Assembly (NCBI GenBank): GCA_022578605.1
Contig: MU394054.1
Span: 2,945 to 66,944, forward strand
Length of the DNA: 64,000 bases
From: Camillea tinctor
Lineage: Eukaryota; Ascomycota; Sordariomycetes; Xylariales; Xylariaceae
Reading direction: 5' to 3'
Part shown: piece after piece, positions 40,360 through 51,765 of the stretch
Layout of the letters: every line of letters begins with the position of its first letter
Numbering within the stretch: the stretch's first letter is position 1
Made by a program: the position numbers and the translations under genes
The notes under the pieces: model-generated
The model's database searches: none
What the model was told of the DNA's origin: nothing
What the model saw: the letters and a program-made list of their open reading frames with translations, nothing else

Positions 40360-41086
40360 TGTTTAACAGTTAAGAAGAATCAAAGCAACGAAGCATTACG
40401 GGATACCTTTGGGTTCTGATATATTACTCGCTTGTTACTACAGCGTTGAAGAGCGAAGTGGAAACAGACTATGGCACTGGCGTTCATGGGACAAGAGAAT
40501 TCGGTGCGGCGATTTTTGGGCCTTGATATGGGGGAGATATTAGCATCGATATTGTTTTTTTTTCTTGGTTTTTTTTTCCCACCCGAATCAGTTGATGTGA
40601 GAACTTAGAGATGCAAACAAGTGACATCAAAAACCTTGTCTGATGATAGATGATCTCTACTTACTTCTAGTGTAAGTAAACCGAGGCCTATGGAGGCTAG
40701 ACTACAGTTGATATACATATATATACGTATCTATTGATATAGGTTATACCGATATATACCGGTATCTACTATATATGTAGTGCCTAGGTACCTACAACGT
40801 ACTAAGGTCGATTCATAGGCTTATCTTATCTTGAACCCCGCCGATTCTCAATGATCGGGCTCACTCACTCACGCCCGTCATTTTACATGGCATGATGATA
40901 AGGATGAATAATTTGACATATATATACCTACTACATATTTATACTCATGATAAGATAGTATATATATAGGTTACCTACCTGGATAAACTAATTTTTATTT
41001 TACATTCAGGTCAAGTTCATTATAGTGCACTGAGTTCCATACTACATAAACATAACCATTCATCACCACCTCCCTCTCAAAAAGAC
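40360..41086. other. Intergenic, no gene seen
   Basis: AT-leaning spacer with poly-T runs near 40555, TATA-rich repeats (40715-40780), a CCTAGGTACCTAC word at 40782-40796 and further TATATA/TACCTACC words to 40982. It presumably holds the promoter of the dehydrogenase-like gene. Confidence 0.6.
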
Positions 41087-42292
41087 ATGGCAGATCGTGG
41101 TCGTAGTGGTAGTGACACCGCCCCCCTGCCACCGTCCCTCCACATCCACCCCCCGCTCCTCAACTCGGCCAACCCCTGGGCCACCACCCAAGACGACCTC
41201 AAGCGCCTCTTCGAGTGCCCCTCCACCGGCGCGGTCACCACGCGCACGGCCCTGCTGGACGGCTTCCCGCATGATCCCGGCGTGCACCGGTATGCCTTTT
41301 TTGATCCCGTCGCGCATGGGTCTTCTGGTGGGCCGTTCTCGGTTCCTGGATGGGAGGGGAAGGGGGAGGGAGAGGAGGAGGGGTTGAAGGGGAAAGGGGA
41401 AGGGTTAGGGTGGGAGGAGGAATCCGCGAGCTTGAATACCCTGGGGTACAGCCCCATTCCGCTGGGGGCGTATCTGGGGTTTATTAAGGAGATCGCATCG
41501 TCATCCTCCTCCTCCTCCTCTCCTTCTTCTGCAACACCCGCTGCTGGTGATGAGGTCGGTGCCGAAAAAGGAAAGGGGAAGCTGTTCATCCTCTCCGTCA
41601 CCGGCTCCTCCCCCGCCGAAGTCGCCCGCTGCTACGCCGCCGTCGCCGCCCTGCAGCCGCACGTGCGCGCCCCCCTCGCCGTCGAGGTCAACCTGAGCTG
41701 CCCGAACATCCCCGGCAAGCCGCCCCCCGCGTACGACGGCGAGGCGCTGGCCGCGTATCTGCGGGCCCTGGGAGACGCGGCGGAGAGGCCGAGGATCCCC
41801 TGGGGCGTGAAGACCCCGCCGTACACGCACGCCGGCCAGTTCGACATGTTCGTCGATGCGCTGTTGAGCGCGAGCACAGAGCGAGCAGGAGTCTGCCCCC
41901 TGAGCTTCGTCACCGCGACGAATACCCTAGGCGCGTGCCTCCTGCTCGAACCTGACTCCGTCGGCGGGGGAGGGTTTGCGTCGAAACTAGGGGTGGGCGG
42001 GTCGGGAGGAGGAGGAGGAGGAGGAGGGGGAATAGGGGGAATAGGGGGAATGGCAGGCCCGCCGCTGCACCCCCTCGCCCTGGGAAACGTCAAGACCCTG
42101 CGCGCCAGACTGGATGAACACCCCGAGACCAGACACGTGCAGATCATCGGCGTCGGCGGCGTCGGCGATGCGCACGGGTATAGACGGATGAGGGCGGTGG
42201 GGGCGGCGGCGGTAGGGGTGGGGACGGGATTGGGGAGGCGGGGAGTGGGGGTTTTTGGGGAGATTGAGGGGGGGTTGGGGGGTAGGTGGTAG
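41087..42292 (+). CDS. Class 1A dihydroorotate dehydrogenase-like protein
   Basis: Single exon, 401 residues, start GACATGG. It follows the cytosolic fumarate-linked family (yeast Ura1, Lactococcus DHODA). NLSCPNIPGKPP carries the Cys used as catalytic base (C205), WGVKTPPY has the FMN-binding Lys, TATNTLGA has the substrate Asn, and IIGVGGV plus GVGTGLGRRGV form the phosphate-binding end. The early FMN/orotate Lys (ITKS-type motif) is Arg here (VTTRTA, R53). Two low-complexity insertions (Gly/Glu/Lys at about 86-120 and Gly at about 300-320) explain why it is longer than the usual 311-315. Most moulds make pyrimidines with a mitochondrial class 2 enzyme, so this is probably a paralogue with another or unknown substrate. 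The family is well supported, the activity is not. Confidence 0.85.
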   Translation: MADRGRSGSDTAPLPPSLHIHPPLLNSANPWATTQDDLKRLFECPSTGAVTTRTALLDGFPHDPGVHRYAFFDPVAHGSSGGPFSVPGWEGKGEGEEEGLKGKGEGLGWEEESASLNTLGYSPIPLGAYLGFIKEIASSSSSSSSPSSATPAAGDEVGAEKGKGKLFILSVTGSSPAEVARCYAAVAALQPHVRAPLAVEVNLSCPNIPGKPPPAYDGEALAAYLRALGDAAERPRIPWGVKTPPYTHAGQFDMFVDALLSASTERAGVCPLSFVTATNTLGACLLLEPDSVGGGGFASKLGVGGSGGGGGGGGGIGGIGGMAGPPLHPLALGNVKTLRARLDEHPETRHVQIIGVGGVGDAHGYRRMRAVGAAAVGVGTGLGRRGVGVFGEIEGGLGGRW

Positions 42293-43190
42293 AGGGGGAT
42301 GTATAGAGGGGGATAGGGGGGATAGGGGAGGAGAATAAGGGGCTGTGGTTTGGGAGTGGAAGGAGAGATGATAACTTATAAGTGTAGAGGGTGTAAAAGG
42401 GGTTGCGGTTGTAGTGGTTGAAGTCCACAGGAGTTGAATAATGAAGAGATGACTTATGAGTGTAGATTGTGCGTTTACGAAGTGTACTTACTAGTTGCCT
42501 AGTATAAGTAAAAGGTCATAAACATTTTTTTTTTAACTTACAATCTATAACATACCGGGACCAATGGGATATACTACAACTTATACCTAGGCTGGGAGTA
42601 TATATATCCACTGTTTCGCCAATATCATGATCTGGAGAGAAGCATTGACTTGAACGCTCAAAGCTGCCCCCACGGCTATTATAAGAGACATAAGCTACAT
42701 ACACTAAAGTAAGAGAGACAGGGGTCAGCTTGTCAGCTTGGTAAAAGCCGTCATATCATCAATGGGTTATCGGTGAAAAAAAGCACGCCTTTTTCATGCG
42801 ATTGGAAAAGGCTTTCCGATGTATATCCGATAGATACCTAAGGTTAAGGCTCTAAGTTGTTAGTGTCATCGAGAGAGCCAACCAGAACTACCCATTTCGT
42901 CCGGTATGATCAAAATCTTCCCAGAGAGCTTTTGGAATATATACCATCCATGAACATCCTACAAACCTAAATTTTGCTTGTCAACATATCGATGTAACAC
43001 TGACTTATTCAACCCACCCACCTAGTTTGCATACCCCCCCCTATTCTCCTTTATTTTTGGTTTATATTTGTGGCGTATTCCAGCGGGCACATGTATGTAC
43101 TATCACATGTACTTACTTAAATCAGTATACACCTACCTAACTTAGAAAAGGCTTTTTAACCTGAGTTTTCACATTGTTTGAATAGAAGCC
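42293..43190. other. Intergenic, no gene seen
   Basis: A G-rich start continues the composition of the dehydrogenase-like gene, then AT-leaning spacer. The sequence before 43191 would hold the Hv1 promoter; I see no clear TATA element. Confidence 0.6.
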
Positions 43191-44613
43191 ATGAGTGACG
43201 ACTCTACACCCTTACTCGGTGAGTTACGATTTTTTAAATACATACATATATTCACCTGTCAACCTATGTACCTAGTGTGTGTGTGTAGTAGTTGGTTAAG
43301 GAAGTGTATCAATTATCCTCATAGTCCGATTGTTCTCCTGCCTGGCTTTGGGCTTGAATGTCGCTACCCGTTGGATGAGTTTATCCACACACACATATAG
43401 ACTTATATATGTACTTTTCCTACGACGCCACAAAGTTTATAGAGTTACCTAAGCAAAACTCTCTTCTCCCCCTTTTTTCTTCCTCTCTTTGATTCTCTAG
43501 TCTATAGGAATTCATAGTGGAACGATTAAAAAAAATTCATTTTCATCTTTCATCCTTCCCCAAACTAACCGAAACCCCCAATACCCACCGCCCAAAGCCC
43601 AACCGGCAAACCCCTTAGACTATGACTACACCACCACCAACAACCGCGGCGGTAATAGCCAGGAGGAGGAGGAGGAGGACGACGACGACTACGAAGCCCT
43701 GAGCACCGCCACCGCCACCACAACCACGGCCTACGAGCCCTCCCGCGGCTCCTCCTTCACGGCCGTCGAGTCGCTGCCCCCGGGGCCCTGGACCTCGCGG
43801 TGCCGCCGGGTGCGCGCCTCGGCGCGGCGCTTCTTCGCCTCGCGCGCCAAGCACGCCCTCGTGCTCGCCCTCGTCGTCCTCGACGTCGCCGGCATCCTGG
43901 CCGACATCTTCGTCGCGCTCGTCACGTGCGAGCTCGGCCGCGAGAAGGAGGCTTGGGTCGCGCCTACGAGGGCCGCGCTGGCGCACTTCGCGCTCGCGAT
44001 GAGCTGCGTGTTCGTGCTGGAGCTGGTGGGGGAGCTTTTCGCGGAGGGGTTTGGGTGAGTTTTATTTTTTTTTACTTTTTGATTCCTTTTTTTGAGAGAG
44101 AGGGGGGAGAGAGAAAAAAAAAGGGGGGGGAAGAGAGTTAATATGTAATCAATCGTATCATATGACTAAAACATCCTTTTTTTATTCTCGATAGATTCTT
44201 CTCCAGCTGGTTCCACTGTTTCGATGCTTTTGTCATCGTGGTAAGCTTCGCTGTGGACCTGCTCGAACACGGCGTGGTGGAGGAGATCGCCTCGCTGATT
44301 GTCGTGTTCCGTCTCTGGCGGTTCGTTAAAAGTAAGTTCAGTTCGGATTAGGAAATTCCTTCTTTTTTTATAGTACCTGTTCTTTGGTACCGCCCACCCC
44401 CATCTTAGGAGCTTTGGCTCCGGAGACAATGTCTCACCGTCCTCCCCTCCCCTCGAATAATCCAAACAACATCAAGTCACTTACTAATTCGCTCTCGAAG
44501 TTATACAAGAGTTCTCTGTTGAGGCTTCGGAACAGACGGAAGAGCTTCATAAACGCATCGAGGATTTGGAGGCGCAAAAGGCAGCCCTAGAGGCTCAACT
44601 GGCGCAGCGCTAG
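43191..44613 (+). CDS. HVCN1: Voltage-gated proton channel Hv1
   Basis: Exons 43191-43218, 43619-44054, 44195-44331 and 44501-44613 give 237 residues. It is a lone voltage-sensor domain that conducts protons, probably at the plasma membrane. S1 (about 88-111) carries D98, matching the selectivity Asp (human D112). S2 (about 130-150) has F141-x2-E144, matching the charge-transfer F150/E153 of human Hv1. S3 has FDAFVIVVSFAVD with D165 and D176, matching D174 and D185. S4 reads RLWRFVK with charges R194, R197 and K200; the third Arg is replaced by Lys. The last 35 residues (QEFSVEASEQTEELHKRIED onward) form a short coiled coil, as in dimeric Hv1. Intron 1 is long (400 nt), and the third acceptor has a TTACTAAT branch site. 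Exon 2 is extremely GC-rich. The N-terminus is acidic and Thr-rich. Confidence 0.93.
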
Positions 44614-46438
44614 ACGTTGGGATTTCTTTATCTGGTTCTGCTATCTCTATTCACGAAGACCATAACGAAGATCACTACCACCGCTATTATATACACGAGG
44701 AGAGCACTGATGGCGCTCGTTGGGAGCTAAATTCACTTTTGGTACTGGGAACCATATCACTGGAAAACTCGGGTTACGTCTTCAAACGTGGGACACACGG
44801 ACCTGACTACACTAGAATTACACTTAGACTTCTCAAAGCTCTTGGGTCATGGCAAACGAACAAAAACAAAAAATTGTCATCTTATCTATCTTGCACGAGA
44901 GTACCGGAAACTACCGGTGATGATCGCTCGTACATACACTACCGGAGTCCTAGCTTTCCCCAGATGTCTCTCATAAGTGGAGAGCTGCTAAGCTACCCTC
45001 CCCCAACACACTTCTCCTCCAGTAACCCATTGGCTTCCACCAGGTACACGTATGCGAACTTAATGCTGTGTATGTACGAGAGAGTTGACGTACCAATCAC
45101 GGCTGCTGTGCCATTCAGCTCTGGGAGAGAACATCTAAGGAAGAATCAGACGATGGGTGTAGGTAGGGTAGCTTGTACAGCACTTGGTTAGCATTTAGCA
45201 TAAGGTTATGGTTTTCGTTGTTATTGTTACTGTTGTGGGCGTCAGTCAGTTGACGTGAAGCAAAAAAGCAACGAAGGGTGGGAGGCATTGGGGTAGTAGG
45301 AGAAACTGGAACTTTTTTGGATGGCATAAACAATCACATTGACACAGACAAACCCGGCTTCTCAACCAACCAAAAAATGAGGAACGGACCCTGCTAAGAC
45401 AACATATATGGAAGCTATCTAAATCTAACCTATCCTAGACGTTATTTTAAATTTGAACCCCCCTGACGGGAAAAACCTACTTTGTTCGCGGAGAACATGG
45501 ACTAGGAACCAGTCAACGAACACACATGCCGTCCAAATAAAGGCCGATGCTGAATCATTTAACCTTTACCCGACTTACACACACACACATACACAAGAAA
45601 CTTGTGCATATCTGTCTGTCTCATTGCCGCCGCTACTTACTAGAGAGGATCGCCAGAGCTACAGTGGTGTTCCCTTGCCAAAAGAGAGACATGTGCATGA
45701 ACTCTGCAGGAAAGCTTGTCGCTGTCGCTGTTGTCGGTTCCCGCCCTGTTTTGCTCGTGGCGATGTGATATAGGGTATACCCTCGCAAAAAGGAGCCCCC
45801 CGCCTCAATGGGGGGACCCTTTCGTGTTTTATGTATCATTTTTCTTTCCTTCTCTTTTGTACCAGGCGGGGGGGGGACTCGAGGTGGTGGTCCGGGTGGA
45901 CACAGCGCATTTGCTAGACCTGTCTAGACCCGGGAGAGCGAGTCGAACTGAGGGTTACTGCGTGATCCCGTTGCTACCTCCAAGCCACCGGCGCCATCTC
46001 GCAACCCAAAGTGGATTGAAGTAGCACAATGTAACCTCGAAACCCTTTTCCCGTCGTCTCCTTTACCAGCCAGCGAGACGCGCCTGAGCGGGTTCTCGTT
46101 GGTTTGTTTATATTGTAGTCCTCTTACCCGCCCCCTCTCCCCTTTGCCGTTAAGGTATATATATGAAGCTTTAGGAATTCGCCTTCTTTTTTTTTTGTGT
46201 TGTTGTTCCAAATCAGAAACCTACCAACCGAAGTCAAGCCCGTTGCTGTTTTGGTCACTCGCTCGCTTAGACAAAGTCTAATTGCCTATACGATCGTTTC
46301 GTTGCTTATACACACTCTCTTGTTACTCCGAGGGAGGCTTCATATTCGTTATTATCCAAGCTGTTGCACGCGTGGATATACTCTCCCCCCCTGTTTCCTC
46401 CCTCGCTTTTAGTTCGAAAAGAAATATACCCAGACATC
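44614..46438. other. Intergenic, no gene supported
   Basis: Several open frames of 70-150 codons occur (for example 44739-45191), but they lack family motifs and overlap others. CT-rich sequence from 46090 onward is likely the promoter and leader of the CFEM-like gene. Confidence 0.55.
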
Positions 46439-47110
46439 ATGAAGACTTCCATGTTCCAAGTTGTTGCGGCGGTTCTGGCCACTGCCGTCTCTTCCGTCTA
46501 CGCCCAGACTACGACAGCCGCGACCACCTGTGCTGCGCAGAACATCCTCGAGACGTGTCTGGCGACGACCGAAGGCTATGTCTCTCAGTGCACGTCGACG
46601 GACTACTCGTGCATGTGCGATAAGTACACGGCCATCATGACGTACGTCTTTGCCCACACGCAATAGGCGATGAACGGGCTTATATAATCTATGAACGACT
46701 GAACTCACTGACCGTGGCACAGCTGCTTCAACAACTGCCCCAACGACAGCCGCTCCTCGAGCTACAACAACCAGAAGGTGCTATACTGGTAAGCTCCCTT
46801 TTATCCCTTCCTACTCATAACTCACCTAAACACTATATATAACCACTCCCCCCTCACGGCACCCCAACTAACACCCTCCAGCATGAACGCCAGCCTCTAC
46901 GCCTCCACCGCCGCCGCCGCCACGCCCACCTCCTCCGGCACGGGCACCACCGCCGTCGCGGCCGCCACCACCACCACCGGCGAGACCGGGTCTGGGTCCT
47001 CGCGCACCACCGCCGGCGCGACGTCGTCGTCTACCGGCGCCGCTGCTACGCAGCACCTGGTGGGCGGGTTCGCGGCCGCGGTGGCGGGCGTGGCGGCGGT
47101 GTTGCTGTAA
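46439..47110 (+). CDS. CFEM-like GPI-anchored cell-surface protein
   Basis: Exons 46439-46641, 46723-46788 and 46882-47110 give 165 residues. A signal peptide (cleavage probably after A22, VYA-Q) precedes an eight-cysteine domain: C31, C40, C51, C58, C60, C69, C73 and C90. Spacing C-x10-C-TSTDYS-C-x-C-x8-C-x3-C-x16-C follows the fungal CFEM pattern closely, including the Asp (D55) that is the haem-iron ligand in haem-binding CFEM proteins. It departs from the consensus in the first interval (x8 instead of a short one) and in x8 where 9-14 is usual. A Ser/Thr/Ala-rich stalk (about 92-147) and a hydrophobic C-terminus (HLVGGFAAAVAGVAAVLL) indicate a GPI anchor. Such proteins sit in the cell wall or plasma membrane; haem or iron handling here is only a possibility. 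Confidence 0.88.
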
Positions 47111-48274
47111 GGGGTTCTGATTTAATTTAGGGAAGGAGGAAAGGAATGGGAGGGGAGGGGAGGGGAGGTAGGTATGAAGACATGAGATGAGATGAGGTGA
47201 GGTGGGAGTTAGTTGGTAGTGGTAGGATGTGAGCCAGGCATGATTTCAACGTGATATTTGATGTGCTGCATGTGGGTTAATTATGATGATTAATAACACC
47301 CTTTCTTCTCCCCATGAAAGGGGGAAGACGAGAAGAGAAGAGAAGAGAGGGTGTAGGTTGTGCTCAACTTAATCTTAATATAAAACTAATATCTACGGCT
47401 TGTATTTGGCTTTTGGGTTGATCCCAAGTGGTCGGACTTGTAAATTTGTGTCGCCTCTTATCTTTCTGGGAAACTAGGAGGCCTACTGTTCAGATGATAT
47501 ATGCATCCCTCTGCATTTCGTCAGGTTGCATACGAATTCTCCATAAGAGGGGAAGAAACACGCCAATATTGTTGTTGGACGTGCTAGAGCAGCCCGGGGG
47601 ATGATGATGAAGCAAGAGCGTGAACTCCAGCATAGATGGGTTTTCCATGGGTTTTCATAAATATCGTGGGGCGAAGGCGAATTATGAGAGGGCGACCATT
47701 CATATATGGATGTGATCTTGGTATGGGCTACCATGGTTCATCATATGTTTAATAAGTACGATATGTGGTAGTCGGGCCAGATGAGAGTGGCGATGAGACG
47801 TGAATGCCTTACATCATAAGGTTTCTAGCATTGTTAGTTTCCCAAGATGGTTGCTATATCTCACCGAGTAGAATTGTGTGTGTCTACATGACTGTAACGT
47901 ACATGAATACCTCAACTTTGACAGAGAGAAGGTAATTCATGAGACCGGGATGCAGCAATGAGAGTCCCTATAGTTTTGAAAGCCCTACCAAGCATTTTCA
48001 CGAAAAGAAAAAAATAGAAACAAGTCGAAGGTTATTATAAAATAAATAAGCCATTTATGCTGCTGCTGTTTCTGCCTCGTCCTCCTGGTGTATACCCCCA
48101 AACACCGTAACTTATGTACATGTGATTCTTTACAAAAGAGAGAGAGAGAGAGAATCCGACTTGGCATGTATCGTGTGTTATCGACCTGGTCTAGTCGTAA
48201 ACTCCACCACGTCCCCCATTTCTGCCGCGAACTACTCCTTCTTTTTCCTTTTTCGTTTTCTTTTTCTTTTTTAA
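47111..48274. other. Intergenic between convergent genes
   Basis: Spacer between the 3' end of the CFEM-like gene and the 3' end of NDUFS7 on the other strand. It holds GGAGG and GAGAAGA purine repeats near 47130-47210 and 47325-47350 and a short (GA)n at about 48137-48154. No gene is seen. Confidence 0.65.
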
Positions 48275-49137
48275 CTACTTGCGGTACCACATCCTCGTGA
48301 TGCGGGTCTCTCTCATCTTGCGCTGGAGCTGGAAGATGCCGTACATGAGGGCCTCGCTGGTGGGGGGGCAGCCGGGGACGTAGACGTCGACGGGGACGAT
48401 GCGGTCGCAGCCGCGCACGACACTGTAGCTGTAGTGGTAGTAGCCGCCGCCGTTGGCGCAGCTGCCCATGCTGACAACCCAGCGGGGCTCGGGCATCTGG
48501 TCGTACACCTGGCGCAGGGCCGGGGCCATCTTGTTGGTCAGGGTGCCGGCGACGATCATGACGTCGGACTGGCGCGGCGAGGCGCGGAAGATGATCCCGA
48601 GTCGGTCCTGGTCGTACCGCGGCGTCGAGAGGTGCATCATCTCGACGGCGCAGCAGGCGAGCCCGAAGGTCATGGGCCAGAGCGAGGACTGGCGCGCCCA
48701 GTTGGTGATTTGGTCGAGAGTGGTTCTGCGGATAAGGGGAACAAGAGGGAGGGTATTAGCTAGATCTTGTACCGAACCAAAAGAAGGAAAGGAAGGAAAA
48801 TATCGTACAGTGCATATTGCATAACACCCTTCTTGGGTACCTGGCTGGGGAGAGGCACTTCTTTTCGTTCCCGGTGCGCGAGGCCGGTGGAGGAGTGAGG
48901 CGTTACCGAGGTGGCATCTTTCTTAGGGGTGGTCGAGATAGAAGCGACGGACTGTAGAGGGACGATGTATGTCGTGGGTTTTGCTGTGGGCGAGAGGAAG
49001 GGAGTTAGCATAGAAGAAGATATGGAGTTGGCTGGATCGTGATTGGACTCATGGGATGTGTTATAGAGCGGTTATATGTATCATCGCCACAAACCTCTCA
49101 AAGCCAGAGCGGCCGTTCTTCTTGAAGTCGCCAACAT
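48275..49137 (-). CDS. NDUFS7: Complex I 20-kDa subunit (NDUFS7/PSST/NuoB)
   Basis: Minus-strand exons 49137-49095, 48983-48809 and 48725-48275 give 222 residues. This core subunit of NADH:ubiquinone oxidoreductase holds iron-sulfur cluster N2, the last electron donor to ubiquinone, in the matrix arm. The N2 ligands are visible: tandem C97-C98 ([12 protein letters not shown]), C162 (MGSCANGGG) and C192 (VPGCPP). The quinone-site motif [19 protein letters not shown] spans exons 2 and 3. Exon 1 encodes a basic mitochondrial targeting sequence ([14 protein letters not shown]); residues to about 70 are Ser/Thr-rich presequence. Introns are 111 and 83 nt. It points away from the fusion gene and is convergent with the CFEM-like gene. 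Nothing looks abnormal. Confidence 0.97.
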
Positions 49138-49261
49138 TTTCTTCTTTCTTCTTTTTTTTTTTTTATCTTTTCCCTTTTCTTTTCTCGAGACGAATAATTA
49201 ATCCGATTGAGGTGACGAAGACGATAAGTTGGTAGGTGACAGACACGGTAGAGTGGAGTTG

Positions 49262-49286
49262 GGTTTGGTTTGGTTTGGTTTGGTTT
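49262..49286 (+). repeat. (GGTTT)n repeat
   Basis: About five GGTTT units upstream of NDUFS7 (on its promoter side). Confidence 0.8.
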
Positions 49287-51391
49287 ATCGCAGGAACTAC
49301 AAAAAGCTCCCCCAAAAGGCTTTGTATTGGAAATTATCGATTAACAGCGTCGAATCAATTACGATTCCCTGCGTCAATTGACGTTAACCACAGAGCTCGC
49401 TAATCAGTAAATGCTGACTCCTCACTGGTCCAATTCCTTATCTTACCCCATATTTATCAAGTTTCTCCGACTTCCGACCTGACTTGACGACTTTTAGGTT
49501 AAGCCCCGGACCCCCGGGATCCCGGCTGGTCTCCAGCTATGGGGACTTACATCAATACATTCTAGTAGTGGGGCAGGTTCGAGCTTGGCCATAGAGAAGA
49601 GGCTATTTACACATCAATAGCTGTGAGATTTAATTGTAGAAGAAAACATATAAAAGCGAATAGAAAATATTTAAATCACTGTTTGGTGTATGCAGCATGC
49701 AACATAGCATATAAGACTTCCACATGTTAACTACTATGTTAGTAGGTACTTGATATATCTAACTAGCAAGTATATTCCAACATTGACCAAGTCCGGCTTC
49801 TCAACTCAATCAGGAGACATCTATACTAAACAATCCATTTCCCCGACACTATAAATATATCTCGTAATCATGAATCGTCATAAAGGCATCACCTTTGAAG
49901 GAGAATGACCTGAACATTGAAACTGCTGATAGTCAGGTTCGGTTCAACCAACTATTGGACGGCATCTGGCTTGTAAGCCTAACGCCAAGTTTATTTGGGT
50001 GGATTATAGAAGAGCTTATAGACATACAGATGTCATACCACTGAAAATGCAGCAATGCACATATCAATTCATAGGTAGGTAGTTCATATAAACTATTAAA
50101 AGTCTTAGAAAAATCTTGTTTGCACCGCATATTGAACCAAAGTCACTTTCTGCATATTGCGCAGAACTGTCGCATCGAGGTTGTCTTGTCTATCTCGAGT
50201 CTGGGTTCTAGACAGCTCTCTTCCGATCGACCGCGGGCCTTCGGACGGGAAGTAAAACACCTATTACATACTCGGTCTTCTCGAAATGGGCAGATCGGCG
50301 CGGCATACCAAGACTAGCACCCAAGGCCAGAACTCGCGCACCTATGACAATTCCACAATATGAGGCTTTAGGTTTCAACACCGAAGCTACCGAATGCGTG
50401 TCACGCTCTCGATAACAAACAACTACCGCTGCCTGCTGCGGCTGGTCCTGTGGCTTTTTGTCTCGCTGAATGAAGATGGACTCATCTCGATCACGTTGTC
50501 GATTCGTGTTAGTCACTGCCCAGGAAGCATTGCCGTGCTTGGCCGATGCCGATGGATACCCAAGTCCAGAGCTAGACTTTGCATCGGACGTGTCAAGAGC
50601 CTTATTATAGGTAAAGGTTGTTTCTAGCCTTATTGTGCAATTTACACATGTACTTGCATGAAAGCACACGAAGGCGGTGTGCAAGTAAGCAAATGACACG
50701 TTAGAACAAATGAGAGTAGTCGTGCTGTGCAGTCAGCGCCTCGTCGAGACGAGTGTAGGTAAGGGCATTTTGCGTGTGCTCGGCGACACGTAACTTATAT
50801 AGGCCATGGCAGCTAAGAGGCAAGGTGTGGAGGTTTATATATATGTATGAGCGTGATGCCGTGTGAGCATGCGATGTATGTCTCTGAATGTCAAACCCCT
50901 ATCGGATGTTTTTCAAGGCTGTCTCTCTTATTAGTAGCAAACTTTACTCGACATAAATCGCCTTCCTATACGTGTAGCCATGTTACTGCGGCATGCGACA
51001 TGGTACTAAAAGTGCTAAATTCCGACACACTGGATCTAGGCGCCACAGATTCAGGGTGAACTTAAAAAGAAACCAAGCCACCCCGGGTCGAGACGACTTG
51101 CCTACTTGGGGAGTTTGGAAAGTTAGGGTCGGACCAGGGGGTTGGAGGAAAAAATTATACCAAATGACGAAAGGACGATGCAACGAATACAACGTTCCTT
51201 TCACTACATGTCAAAGTAAGGAAAAGGAAAATTCAGGATCGGAAAGTCACCAATAGGGCTGCGGCGGGAGCTATCCCGGGATAGCTGAAGAGAGAGAGAG
51301 AGAGAGACAAGACGAGATGAAAGCGAGGGATGACGAAGAAAGCCAAGAAGAAAATGAAGAGGGGGAGAGAAGGAGGGGAAAGGTAGAACAT

Positions 51392-51411
51392 GTACCTAGT
51401 ATACTAGGTAC
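51392..51411. repeat. 20-bp perfect palindrome
   Basis: GTACCTAGTATACTAGGTAC reads the same on both strands. It belongs to the same TACCTA/TAGGTA word family as the other spacer repeats and lies about 170 bp before the second poly-G tract. Confidence 0.85.
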
Positions 51412-51580
51412 CTAATGTACATAACCTAACCTAACCTACAAGGTTATGCTAGGTAGCAGACGGGTAGTAGACGGGTAGCATATGCGGGAATTTCCAAGGG
51501 AAACGGTGGTTTCGAGGTACATCGGGAGGAACCCTAGGTGGAAAATCCGGGGTAGACAGGCTACTAGGTCGAGGCATTGT

Positions 51581-51724
51581 GGGGGGGGGGGGGGGGGGGG
51601 GGGGTATTTTTTTGGGATTTTGTTTTATCTGGGGGTTGACACCCCCCAATTATAACCAGGTCAAAAAATTTTAGACGANNNNNNNNNNCCCCGCCGCCCC
51701 CCCCCCCCCGCCCCCCCCCCCCCG

Positions 51725-51763
<39 letters not shown>
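51581..51763. other. Scaffold gap between poly-G and poly-C tracts
   Basis: A run of 24 G (51581-51604), about 75 bp of T/A-leaning sequence, ten N (51679-51688) and a C-rich tract to 51763. The organisation matches the gap at 10989-10998. Gap size is unknown. Confidence 0.9.

Positions 51764-51765
<2 letters not shown>

Noticed and set aside
41632..42147. 171-codon minus-strand frame in the dehydrogenase-like gene
   Set aside because: Antisense shadow of a GC-rich exon with a Gly/Pro run; no motif.
44739..45191. 150-codon plus-strand frame between Hv1 and the CFEM-like gene
   Set aside because: Starts with a non-optimal context, shows no motif and overlaps frames on the other strand; probably chance.
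50208..50699. 163-codon minus-strand frame
   Set aside because: The frame opens with GTG rather than ATG, and its residues show no domain, signal peptide or family resemblance.
51425..51440. Tandem CCTAA words as a telomere-like repeat
   Set aside because: Only about three units of CCTAA (not CCCTAA), in a spacer full of similar TACCTA words.
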